Positions 1 through 8,185 of a DNA stretch of 64,000 bases are shown piece by piece. The notes beneath the pieces are model-generated. The model made no database searches and was not told the DNA's origin. It saw only the letters and a program-made list of their open reading frames with translations. Each line of letters begins with the position of its first letter. Position 1 is the first letter of the stretch. Source of the stretch: Ignavibacteria bacterium (GTDB lineage Bacteria; Bacteroidota; Ignavibacteria; Kapaibacteriales; UBA4661); assembly GCA_014654705.1 (NCBI GenBank), contig JACVZY010000020.1, positions 17,599 through 81,598 on the forward strand, given 5' to 3'. Both the position numbers and the translations under genes were made by a program.

Positions 1-1
1 C

Positions 2-2365
2 CGTGCTAATGATGTGCTGCCGAACCAGCTAGGAGAAAATTTTATTTCTGCACTCTGCACTACTCGTGATGGGACGCTCTGGATAGGCACAAACGAGACG
101 GGAATCTATGCACTTCGGCAGACCGGCATTTACGGAAAGGCAAACTTCGAGCATTATCTGTCAGCGACAGGCGATGAACGCTCGCTTGCGAGTAATTCTG
201 TCAGTAGTATCGTTGAAGATAAAAGTGGTAAAATTTGGATAGCAACCGATGGTGGTGTTAGTCGCTTAGATGCGATAGACGCAAGCGGAAAAGCACAGTT
301 TACCAATTTTCGCAAAAATGGCTCCCCACTTGATAAAGCACTTGCCAGTGATAAAGTCTTTGCCATCTATGAAGACCGTGCAGGTATGATGTGGATAGGG
401 ACGGAACAAGGATTGACAAAGCTAGATGCTAAAACCGGCATAACGAAAACATATCGTTCTGAGAATGGTCGGCTTGAAAGTCTGAGCGATAACAGCATAC
501 AAGCCATTTATGAAGATTCAAAAGGTAATCTCTGGCTTGCCACTGAGGGCGGTTTGAATACCTTTGACCGTGCCAGTGAGAAGTTCACCGTCGTGGAACC
601 AACTCAAGAAGGCAGCGATGCGAAACTGTCCGAAGTCTTGAAGGGTACCATTTTAACAATTCAAGAAGATAAAAGTGGGACGCTGTGGTTCAGCACGAAC
701 CAAGGTTTGTTGCGCTTTCACCCTGATAAAAATGATTTTCAATTGTACGATACACGCGACGGGCTGCAAGGCACAGAATTTATCACAGGAGCGGCGCTCA
801 AGAGCAAAAACGGGACGATGTTTTTCGGTGGCACTAATGGATTTAGCGTCTTTCATCCCGATAGTATCCGCTCGAACAGTACGAGCCTGCCAGTAGTATT
901 TACCAGCTTCACCAAATTCGGGAAAGCCTTCAGCACAAAATATCTTGATACGGTTATTGCTGAGAAGCAGCATATTATCTTGCCACACAGCGAAAACAAC
1001 TTTGAGATTCGATTTGCCGTGCTCAGTTTCAGTTTTGCTTCGCGGAATCGATATCGCTATAAACTCGAAGGCTTTGACAGTGAGTGGCATTATGCCGACG
1101 CGCAGCAGCACGACGCTCGCTATACCAATCTCGACCCGAATATGTACACTTTTCGCGTTCAAGCCTGCAATTACGACGGCGAGTGGAGCGAGTCAGGTGC
1201 TGCACTAACGATTGAAATAACACCACCATTTTGGGCAACGTGGTGGTTTCGTATAGGTGCGGCTGTACTGGTGCTCGGCGGTGGGGTAGGTTTTGTGCGG
1301 TGGCGTATTAGAGCAGTCGAGGAGCGCAGTAAAATACTTGAAAAACTTGTTGACCAGCGCACCAAAGAATTACAGGATTCTAACGAAGAAATAAAACAGC
1401 AAATCAAGGAAATTGAGCGACAAAACGGAATTTTAGATGAACAAGCAGCCGAAATTGAACTGAAAAATTCTGAACTTCAAGAGGCAAATCACGCATTGAA
1501 AAACAGCGAAGAGCAGCGCATGATGGAACGTGCGCACCTCTCGCAATCCGAAAAAATGGCTTCACTGGGTCGTTTGACCAATGGTGTTGCCCACGAAATT
1601 AACAACCCCGTGAATTTTATTTCCGGTGCTGTCAAACCTTTGAAGCGAAATGTGGGCGCGATAATGCAACTTTTAGAGCAGTATAGCGCTATTACACCTG
1701 AGAGAATGACGGTGGATGAGTTGCCGCAACTACAACAGCAACTCCGCGAAATTGCTGACTACAAAGACGATATTCAGATGGAGACGAGGCTCAAGCAAAT
1801 TGACGATCTCATAGGAAATATCGGCGTTGGCGCGGAGCGAATTTCAGAAATTGTCAAGAGTCTGCGCACGCTCTATCGTCCCGAAGAAGAAGCTCTTAAA
1901 ACCGCATCCGTCCACGAAGGGATTGATGCAACGATAAAATTACTCTACAACCAATCGAAATATCACCATATTGCGATTCAAAAAGATTATGGTGCAGACG
2001 TACCGGATATTCTTTGCTATCCGGGTCCGATGAATCAAGTCTTTATGAACATTCTGCACAACGCCATTCAAGCTATTGACGAGAAAGGCGAAGTGCGCAT
2101 CACAACGGCGTTACAAGCAAATAATCCGAAAAACGTCGTTGTCAGTGTGCGCGATACCGGGCGTGGAATGAGCGCCGAAACCCTTGAACACGTCTTTGAT
2201 GCAGGCTTTACAACCAAGAAAGATGGAATGGGCATTGGTCTGGCAATCTCGAAAGATATTATCGAACTGAAGCACAAAGGCAGTATCAGCGCCAAAAGCG
2301 AGCCGGGTGTCGGTACGGAGTTTACGGTCATACTGCCGGTGGACGGTCCGCAAAGTGTTCGGTAA
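2..2365 (+). CDS. Propeller (reg_prop)/Y_Y_Y sensor histidine kinase, 5' end missing
   Basis: Membrane sensor kinase. The frame is open to the window edge, so the true start lies upstream; residues are counted from base 2. Residues 1 to about 300 are repeats with the W-I-G-T / L-W-x-(A/S)-T pattern of two-component regulator propellers (periplasmic). A Y_Y_Y domain follows (about 345-408), then one membrane segment (about 413-433), a long coiled coil (about 435-515), and a kinase core with the H-box AHEINNPVNFI (H531), N-box N687, G1 motif DTGRGM and G2 motif GMGIGLAIS. It should autophosphorylate in response to an extracytoplasmic signal, which I cannot identify. No receiver is fused at the visible C-terminus. 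The gene 60 bases downstream is a receiver-first kinase, which makes it the likely partner. Confidence 0.9.
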   Translation, partial: RANDVLPNQLGENFISALCTTRDGTLWIGTNETGIYALRQTGIYGKANFEHYLSATGDERSLASNSVSSIVEDKSGKIWIATDGGVSRLDAIDASGKAQFTNFRKNGSPLDKALASDKVFAIYEDRAGMMWIGTEQGLTKLDAKTGITKTYRSENGRLESLSDNSIQAIYEDSKGNLWLATEGGLNTFDRASEKFTVVEPTQEGSDAKLSEVLKGTILTIQEDKSGTLWFSTNQGLLRFHPDKNDFQLYDTRDGLQGTEFITGAALKSKNGTMFFGGTNGFSVFHPDSIRSNSTSLPVVFTSFTKFGKAFSTKYLDTVIAEKQHIILPHSENNFEIRFAVLSFSFASRNRYRYKLEGFDSEWHYADAQQHDARYTNLDPNMYTFRVQACNYDGEWSESGAALTIEITPPFWATWWFRIGAAVLVLGGGVGFVRWRIRAVEERSKILEKLVDQRTKELQDSNEEIKQQIKEIERQNGILDEQAAEIELKNSELQEANHALKNSEEQRMMERAHLSQSEKMASLGRLTNGVAHEINNPVNFISGAVKPLKRNVGAIMQLLEQYSAITPERMTVDELPQLQQQLREIADYKDDIQMETRLKQIDDLIGNIGVGAERISEIVKSLRTLYRPEEEALKTASVHEGIDATIKLLYNQSKYHHIAIQKDYGADVPDILCYPGPMNQVFMNILHNAIQAIDEKGEVRITTALQANNPKNVVVSVRDTGRGMSAETLEHVFDAGFTTKKDGMGIGLAISKDIIELKHKGSISAKSEPGVGTEFTVILPVDGPQSVR

Positions 2366-2425
2366 ACGCCGCACATTATTTCCTCAGCAAAACAACTATC
2401 AATTATTCTCAACTCTTTCTGCGAT

Positions 2426-3580
2426 ATGAAAACTTCTAAACCGGTCGTACTTTACGTAGATGACTTGAAAGAACAGCTTACCAATTTTAGCGCGAATTTT
2501 TTTGATGTCTATAAAGTTCACACAGCCAATACGACGCAGGAAGCACGCGAAATCTTGAAGCAGCACCCGGTCAACGTGATTTTATCGGACTATACCCTCG
2601 TGGAAGCAGGCGAAATTACCAATGGCGTTGACTTTTTTGAATCCATCATGGCGACGTATCCCAATCCGATTCGGATGCTGATTACGGGGCAGGGCGATAA
2701 AGAAGTAGCTGTGAACGCTATCAACAAGGGGCGCGTGTTTCGGTATATCGAAAAGCCGGTTGATGACGAAGAGTTGAAACTTATTATTGATGGCGCAGCA
2801 GCCTTGTTTTTTGCTGAGGAGCGCTATCGTCAGTTGCTTGCTACGCTGGAAGACAAGGTGAAAGAGCGCACCGCACGGCTGATTGAGCTTAACGCCGAAA
2901 AAAATGAATTCTTGGGCATCGTTGCGCACGACCTCAAAAACCCGCTTGCCAATGTGAAAATGTTCACCGACCTCATGCACCGCGAGGTAGAAACTCTCTC
3001 CAAAGACGAAATCAAGGAGTACACGGGCGATGTGCTGTCGGAAACTGACCGTATGTTCACGCTTATCACAAATCTGCTGGACGTGAACAAGATAGAGCGT
3101 GGCTTCAAGGCAAATCCAATCAAATTTGATATTGTAAGTCTGACCGAAGCTATTGTTGATAATTACCGCTCCCGCGCCGAGCAAAAGAGCCTCACGCTAC
3201 ACTTTGAGGCGAAAGCGCCCAAGGCAGAAATTCATGCAGACGAGGTTGCATCTATGCAAGTCGTGGAAAATATCGTTTCTAATGCCGTCAAATATTCGCC
3301 GAATGGGGTGAATAAAAATATCTGGGTTCGCGTCGTGCCGACCTCTACGGCGGTGCGTGTGGAAGTGCAAGACGAGGGACCGGGCTTGTCGGATGCGGAT
3401 AAAGAAAAACTCTTCGGTCATTTTGCACGACTTTCGGCGCAGCCGACTGGCGGCGAACATTCGACCGGGCTGGGGCTTTCGATTGTTAAAAAAATGATTG
3501 AAGCAATGAATGGTAAAATCTGGGTAGAATCGGAAATAGGTAAAGGCGCAACATTTATTGTGGAGTTTCCGATAGCGTAG
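2426..3580 (+). CDS. Receiver-histidine kinase hybrid (REC-HisKA-HATPase)
   Basis: Soluble signalling protein of 384 residues with no membrane segment. An N-terminal receiver (about 1-125) has the acidic pair VDD at 11-13, phospho-acceptor D55 in ILSDYT and K110 in the EKP motif. A short coiled coil (about 130-160) leads to the H-box IVAHDLKNP (H168), N-box N286, and G-boxes DEGPG (316-320) and STGLGLSIV. The order, receiver before kinase, suggests its kinase activity is set by phosphorylation from another kinase, plausibly the propeller kinase ending 60 bases upstream. The ATPase domain closely resembles that of the 7TMR-DISM kinase at 21844-23832. No DNA-binding output is visible. The ATG has no Shine-Dalgarno site. 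Confidence 0.9.
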   Translation: MKTSKPVVLYVDDLKEQLTNFSANFFDVYKVHTANTTQEAREILKQHPVNVILSDYTLVEAGEITNGVDFFESIMATYPNPIRMLITGQGDKEVAVNAINKGRVFRYIEKPVDDEELKLIIDGAAALFFAEERYRQLLATLEDKVKERTARLIELNAEKNEFLGIVAHDLKNPLANVKMFTDLMHREVETLSKDEIKEYTGDVLSETDRMFTLITNLLDVNKIERGFKANPIKFDIVSLTEAIVDNYRSRAEQKSLTLHFEAKAPKAEIHADEVASMQVVENIVSNAVKYSPNGVNKNIWVRVVPTSTAVRVEVQDEGPGLSDADKEKLFGHFARLSAQPTGGEHSTGLGLSIVKKMIEAMNGKIWVESEIGKGATFIVEFPIA

Positions 3581-3618
3581 ATTTTCAACGTTTCCACAAT
3601 TATATCATCTCGCTGCCA

Positions 3619-5397
3619 ATGGACGTATCACCACAAGAACCGCATGAGATCCACCTCACTGAAGTCCCGTTCCTTGTTGTGGATGTGGAAACGACGGGAG
3701 CAAGCGGTAAAGAAAATCGCATCACCGAGATAGCGTGTATTGTCGTGCGTGACGGGGAAATCATCGAAGAATTTTCTTCTCTTGTGAATCCGCACCAGCA
3801 TATTCCGTCCATGATTGCCCAAATAACAGGCATTTCCAACGGTATGGTTTATAACGCACCGGAAACCGATGAGGTGATGCGCCGTCTGCGCCCACTTTTT
3901 TCCCAGCCTTACGCAGTTTTTGTAGCGCATAATGTAGCGTTTGATTGGTCGTTTGTGTCCAATACGTTTGCGCGAAGCAATTTGCCAATTGCCGCCGAAA
4001 TGCCTCGCCTCTGCACGTATAAACTCGCCAAGCGCCTTTTTCCTAAGCGTGTCAAACTCAATTTGGGCGCACTGGCTTCGTACTTCGATATTTCCATTGC
4101 GAATCGCCACCGCGCTCACGGCGATGCCTTTGCTACCGCACAAGCATTTATCAAGATGCTTGAGCTACTTCAGGAACAATTCAATGTGCAAACGCTGGAG
4201 GAATTGCTGACCTTTCAAAATAAGCGGTTAAATAATTTCAAGAAAGTTCCGAAGTCTATCCAGATGCTGCAAGAGCAGCTCCAAAATCTGCCTGACGAGC
4301 CGGGTGTGTATTATTTCCGTGATCAGCACGATACAATTCTGTATATTGGTAAAGCAAAATCCCTCAAAAATCGTGTCAGCTCTTATTTTTTACCGTCAGC
4401 GCAGCATACCGGAAAAATTAAAGACCTCGTCAGGCAAGTGCGTGATATTCAATGGCAAACCACTGGTACGGAACTTTCAGCTTTACTGTTGGAATCTAAA
4501 GAAATAAAGTCGCACAAGCCGCAATACAACACACTTATCAAAAAGTATCGCCGCTATCCGTTCCTGCGCTTGGGTGCTCCCGCTCATGGGCAGGCAACGC
4601 AAGACATCAACTATAAACGGCTGGATATTCGCTTGGAAATTGACGATGACGGTGCTGAGTACTTTGGTCCGTTCGGTTCACGGGGTTCTGCCGAGGCGGT
4701 AGTGGATATTATCAATCGCACTTTTGGACTCAGAAAATGCAACGAACCATTTACGCCGAGTGCGGATTTTACGCCGTGTTTCTATCATCAAATCAAGCGT
4801 TGCCATGCGCCGTGTGCCTTGCTGCAAAGTGCCGAAGAGTATGAACGAGAAACCGATACCGTCCGTAAATTTCTGAGCGGTGAGCGCATCGGTATTGTGG
4901 CGGCGCTCAAGACCGCTATGCAAGAGAGTTCCGAGCGCTTGGATTTTGAAGAAGCGGGATTGCTACGCAATCGCATGAAGGAATTGGAACGAATTTTCTT
5001 TCGGCAACGCCAGATTTCATCGTCTATCAACGAAAATAATGTTATTATCATTGTGCCCACTGAAGAGCGCGATAAAAAGGTGGAGGTATTTTTCATACGG
5101 CATGGGCGCTTGCATTTTCAGCGTTTGGTGGGCAAAAAACTTCCCGTGAAAGAATTGGAGCGGGCATTGGAGTCTGTTTATTTCGACGGCACAGACGCGC
5201 CGCCACATTCGCGCAAGGAGGAAATTGACGAAATTCGTATTATTGCCAGTTGGATTTACCAGCGCCGCAATGACGGTATCTTCCTTTATATGCACGGCAA
5301 AACAGCTACCGATGCGCTCGACGAACTTGCCGAGCTTCTTTACAAGGCGCTTGCTACGCCGCAGACATACAGCACTGTACAGGAAGAATTTCCATAA
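3619..5397 (+). CDS. DEDDh exonuclease fused to a UvrC-like GIY-YIG nuclease
   Basis: A fusion of two DNA-processing nucleases, 592 residues. Residues about 15-180 are a DnaQ/epsilon-type 3'-5' exonuclease: ExoI VDVETTG (D22, E24), ExoII HNVAFDW (D109), ExoIII HRAHGD (H164, D169). Residues about 222-310 are a GIY-YIG domain (GVYYF at 229-233, LYIG at 241-244, R252) resembling the N-terminal half of UvrC. A UvrC-type Cys region (KRCHAPC) and a UVR-like helical segment (about 425-460) follow. The UvrC C-terminal RNase-H-like and HhH domains are missing. Similar fusions are known (for example mycobacterial Rv2191), and a role in excision repair is inferred from Cho/UvrC. It starts 38 bases after the kinase gene and has no clear Shine-Dalgarno site. 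Confidence 0.9.
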   Translation: MDVSPQEPHEIHLTEVPFLVVDVETTGASGKENRITEIACIVVRDGEIIEEFSSLVNPHQHIPSMIAQITGISNGMVYNAPETDEVMRRLRPLFSQPYAVFVAHNVAFDWSFVSNTFARSNLPIAAEMPRLCTYKLAKRLFPKRVKLNLGALASYFDISIANRHRAHGDAFATAQAFIKMLELLQEQFNVQTLEELLTFQNKRLNNFKKVPKSIQMLQEQLQNLPDEPGVYYFRDQHDTILYIGKAKSLKNRVSSYFLPSAQHTGKIKDLVRQVRDIQWQTTGTELSALLLESKEIKSHKPQYNTLIKKYRRYPFLRLGAPAHGQATQDINYKRLDIRLEIDDDGAEYFGPFGSRGSAEAVVDIINRTFGLRKCNEPFTPSADFTPCFYHQIKRCHAPCALLQSAEEYERETDTVRKFLSGERIGIVAALKTAMQESSERLDFEEAGLLRNRMKELERIFFRQRQISSSINENNVIIIVPTEERDKKVEVFFIRHGRLHFQRLVGKKLPVKELERALESVYFDGTDAPPHSRKEEIDEIRIIASWIYQRRNDGIFLYMHGKTATDALDELAELLYKALATPQTYSTVQEEFP

Positions 5398-5418
5398 GCG
5401 CCCAGAAAGGCGTTTTTT
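5397..5418 (+). terminator. Short hairpin with T-run after the exonuclease-UvrC gene
   Basis: AGCGCC pairs with GGCGTT (one G-T pair) around a 6-base loop, followed by TTTTTT. The stem is short, so this may be a weak terminator; the next gene starts 54 bases downstream. Confidence 0.4.
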
Positions 5419-5471
5419 GGTTGTCGGCTTTTGCTAAACACAGATTTGCTATCATTCACATTCACAAAATC

Positions 5472-6410
5472 ATGAAATTGTACCAGCGCTTTCAATTGTA
5501 TTCCATCACGGCTCTTTTTCTTGCGGGCTGTCTGGCTACTGCGTGCACTTCCGAACACTCCGAGGAAAAGCCCATCAATAATGCAGCAATGAGTCGCACC
5601 AATCCTTTTACGCTGCCAACTGACTTAGCGACGCTCAAGACCGATATTCGCCGCGTAGATCTGAGTAAAAGTGGTTATGAAGATGCGATTGTTACGGTCT
5701 ATCCGAAGGATTCAATGGGTGCGAGTATCGGATTTGAAGGGCTTCAAATCTTTGAGTATGATACGACTAAAAAAGCCTTTGCACCGATTTATCAGGAAAA
5801 ATTCTATTACGGCAAATCTTTGGATGTCCGTGATGTGGACAATGACGGTACATCGGAAGTCTGCATCAAGACAGATGGCGGTGGTAATAGCGCTGTGGCT
5901 AGTATTGGGCTGACGATTCTGAAAAAGCAACAAGGAAAGTATCGCCGTGTGGTGAATTTTGAGGCAGGCAATCCCGAAATAATTACTCTCGCAAGCAAAG
6001 CATCGGGCAAAGACACTGCCACAATGGTTACGGCAGTACTGATGAATGATGAGTATTGGCCCGACTATCTGCCTCACACCGAAGCCGTTACCGTTGTTGA
6101 TTCCATCGTCGTACTTGCACAAACTTCAGGAGAGGCAAGCAGACTGCGCATACAATTCTTCGACGACCATCTGGCGAAAGCACAGCAGCGCTATGGAGAA
6201 GCAAAAAGTGTGTTGAAAGCCAACCGTAGCGAGCAAGCAATCTGGAACGTGTATAGCGAAGCAGTCGCGGTGCTGCGATTGATGAGCAAGTCTTCGCAGA
6301 ATCCCGGTATGGCAGCATTTATCAGCACAGAGCGTATGTACTGGCGAGCAATGCTTCCCAAGCGGTTGCAGCAGGCGTTGGATGATGTGTTTTCACGCCG
6401 TGAGCCATAA
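5472..6410 (+). CDS. Predicted lipoprotein with FG-GAP/VCBS-like calcium-binding loop
   Basis: Unassigned exported protein of 312 residues. I chose the ATG at 5472 because it places the signal peptide at the N-terminus; an in-frame TTG at 5421 would add 17 unlikely residues. The signal region ends in a lipobox-like stretch, AGCLATAC, with the Cys at about residue 28. The mature part contains VRDVDNDGTSEV, a D-x-D-x-D-G loop like those of FG-GAP/VCBS beta-propeller repeats that bind calcium. I see no catalytic motif in the C-terminal half, which is mainly helical. It probably sits in the outer membrane or periplasm. Its gene is convergent with the OmpA-like gene across a shared terminator. Confidence 0.75.
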   Translation: MKLYQRFQLYSITALFLAGCLATACTSEHSEEKPINNAAMSRTNPFTLPTDLATLKTDIRRVDLSKSGYEDAIVTVYPKDSMGASIGFEGLQIFEYDTTKKAFAPIYQEKFYYGKSLDVRDVDNDGTSEVCIKTDGGGNSAVASIGLTILKKQQGKYRRVVNFEAGNPEIITLASKASGKDTATMVTAVLMNDEYWPDYLPHTEAVTVVDSIVVLAQTSGEASRLRIQFFDDHLAKAQQRYGEAKSVLKANRSEQAIWNVYSEAVAVLRLMSKSSQNPGMAAFISTERMYWRAMLPKRLQQALDDVFSRREP

Positions 6411-6444
6411 AACATTGTTCAATAAAGTGAACAAAAAAAATAAC

Positions 6445-6480
6445 AAACCCCGCTTAACCTTTATCTGCTAAGCGGGGTTT
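6445..6480. terminator. Bidirectional terminator between convergent genes
   Basis: A perfect 12-base inverted repeat, AAACCCCGCTTA / TAAGCGGGGTTT, with a 12-base loop. A-rich sequence on the left and T-rich on the right fit termination on both strands, between the lipoprotein gene (+) and the OmpA-like gene (-). Confidence 0.85.
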
Positions 6481-6514
6481 CCTTTGTGCACTTCGATTGT
6501 AGCCGACGAGAATC

Positions 6515-7846
6515 CTATTCGTCTGTTGCCGGGTTCTTTACTTCAACAACAACGGTACGGCAGTAAAGGCGGGCTTCGGGAAGCTCATTGTTCTCATAAA
6601 TAAGCGGCTTGGTTTTACCTCTACCTTCCACCTTGATTTCACGCACAACTCCTGCTTTATCCAGCCCAAGCGCTGCCTGCACAGATTTAGCGCGGTCGGT
6701 AGAAATTTTAAGATTCGCTTGCTCCGAGCCAATAATGTCTGTATAGCCCGTAATGACCACACTCGATTCAGGTCTCAAGCGCTTTTCCGATCTGATGAAC
6801 TCGACAATTTTTGCATTACCCTCTTCCACTTTCGATGAGCCGAAAGGAAATAGAATCATACTGTAACGGTCTTTCTCCACATCGTTGGCGCGTTCACGCT
6901 TTTTCTTTTGAATCGTGATTTGCTGAACAGGCATAGAAAGGCGCTTCGATTTCAAGTTTGGGAGTGTCGGATAACGAATTTCCAATTCGTAGGTCATCGG
7001 TACGGTATCAAGGGGAATGGTGTTTTTTTCCTTGTTTATTTTCCAATCCACAACCGGTTTAACATTGCCGGCTGCAGAAATTGGGCTACGGAGCGCTTTC
7101 GCACGTTGTTTGATAGCAATGCTCCACTGCGCCGGATTTTCATCCTTCGGCTGGAGTTTACTGTAAAAGCGAATAATGGGCGGCGTTGCTTCGCGCAGCG
7201 TATCCTGAATAAATACGGGTTGAATCATAGACCAAGCACCGGTAATCTCTACACGACGGTTTTCCGCTTCTGCTTCGAGTGGACTTTCTTTTGAGCTGGA
7301 TGGTTTTTCCGGCAGGTCGCGGCTTTGCACCACAAGACGGGCGGGGTCTATTTTCCAAACGTTCTGGAAATAATCTTTCACTGCCTGTGCGCGGCGCATG
7401 GACAAATCTTTATTCCCTTTTTCAGGACCGACATTGGCATTACAGCCGGTGATAGTAATGGTCTCTGTCGAATTCTTCAGACGATAGCCGATGATATTCA
7501 TAACCTCGTAATAGACCTCAAGCGTTTCCATGCCGAATAAGCGTTCTGGGCGAAAGCCCTCCACGCTGACATCGGTCATTTGTTTATAGCGTTCGGGGAT
7601 AGTAGCGGAGTTATCATCAAAAAAGATATAATTCAAAAGCGGGTGAATCTGCCGACTCAAAAATTCATCCACGCGGATTTGGACGACCGGCACTTCTACG
7701 CCGTTTGCTTCCACGCCGAGTGCGCGGATTTTGGGCTTGCCATCATCTTCGTCTTCATCTTGTGCCCGAAGAGGCATGGTTACAAGAAAGCCCAGCGCCA
7801 GAATACAGAAAAGACGCATGAACCGAGAGAGGTGGTGTTGTGTCAT
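6515..7846 (-). CDS. Exported protein with two OmpA-like domains
   Basis: Envelope protein of 443 residues. The ATG at 7846 is preceded by GGGAG at a good distance and begins a clear signal peptide (MTQHHLSRFMRL, hydrophobic core, cleavage near LRAQ). The longer upstream frame lacks coding character. An acidic stretch follows cleavage (DEDEDDGK). There are two OmpA_C-like peptidoglycan-binding modules. The first starts near NYIFFDDNSA and includes ITGCNANVGPEKGN and a conserved R-R-V-E-I end; the second starts near MILFPFGSSKV and includes ITGYTDIIGSEQAN. No beta-barrel segment is evident. It probably links outer membrane or periplasmic components to the cell wall. Having two modules in one chain is uncommon. 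Confidence 0.85.
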   Translation of the reverse strand: MTQHHLSRFMRLFCILALGFLVTMPLRAQDEDEDDGKPKIRALGVEANGVEVPVVQIRVDEFLSRQIHPLLNYIFFDDNSATIPERYKQMTDVSVEGFRPERLFGMETLEVYYEVMNIIGYRLKNSTETITITGCNANVGPEKGNKDLSMRRAQAVKDYFQNVWKIDPARLVVQSRDLPEKPSSSKESPLEAEAENRRVEITGAWSMIQPVFIQDTLREATPPIIRFYSKLQPKDENPAQWSIAIKQRAKALRSPISAAGNVKPVVDWKINKEKNTIPLDTVPMTYELEIRYPTLPNLKSKRLSMPVQQITIQKKKRERANDVEKDRYSMILFPFGSSKVEEGNAKIVEFIRSEKRLRPESSVVITGYTDIIGSEQANLKISTDRAKSVQAALGLDKAGVVREIKVEGRGKTKPLIYENNELPEARLYCRTVVVEVKNPATDE

Positions 7847-8097
7847 GGATATGCTCCCGAATAGAGGGGGAAAAACAGGATAAAATGGGTTGTTGCTTGC
7901 CTTCAACGATACTAGTGGAACGCGGAGTAGGTTACGCAAACAGATATTTATATGAAAAATTCCCGTATAAACTATCTGCGCTCGCTTGCTACTGCTAGAG
8001 GGGGGTGAGAATTTTTGGGGTAAAGCCTGCACGCTTTGACACAAAAAGTCTCGGTAGCCATTGGACAAATACAAAATCGGTAAAAGTTTAAGAACGT

Positions 8098-8132
8098 CAA
8101 AGCCCGACGGAATTTTTTTCTGTCGGGCTTTG
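8098..8132 (-). terminator. Terminator of rpsA
   Basis: An 11-base inverted repeat, CAAAGCCCGAC / GTCGGGCTTTG, with a 13-base loop, 54 bases past the rpsA stop. On the minus strand it is followed by a moderately T-rich run. The rest of 7847-8185 holds no gene that I can support, only the leader of the OmpA-like gene. Confidence 0.7.
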
Positions 8133-8185
8133 ATACGTTTTTCATCGGTCGAAGCATTGAATGTGATTGTGACACACGCTCACGC

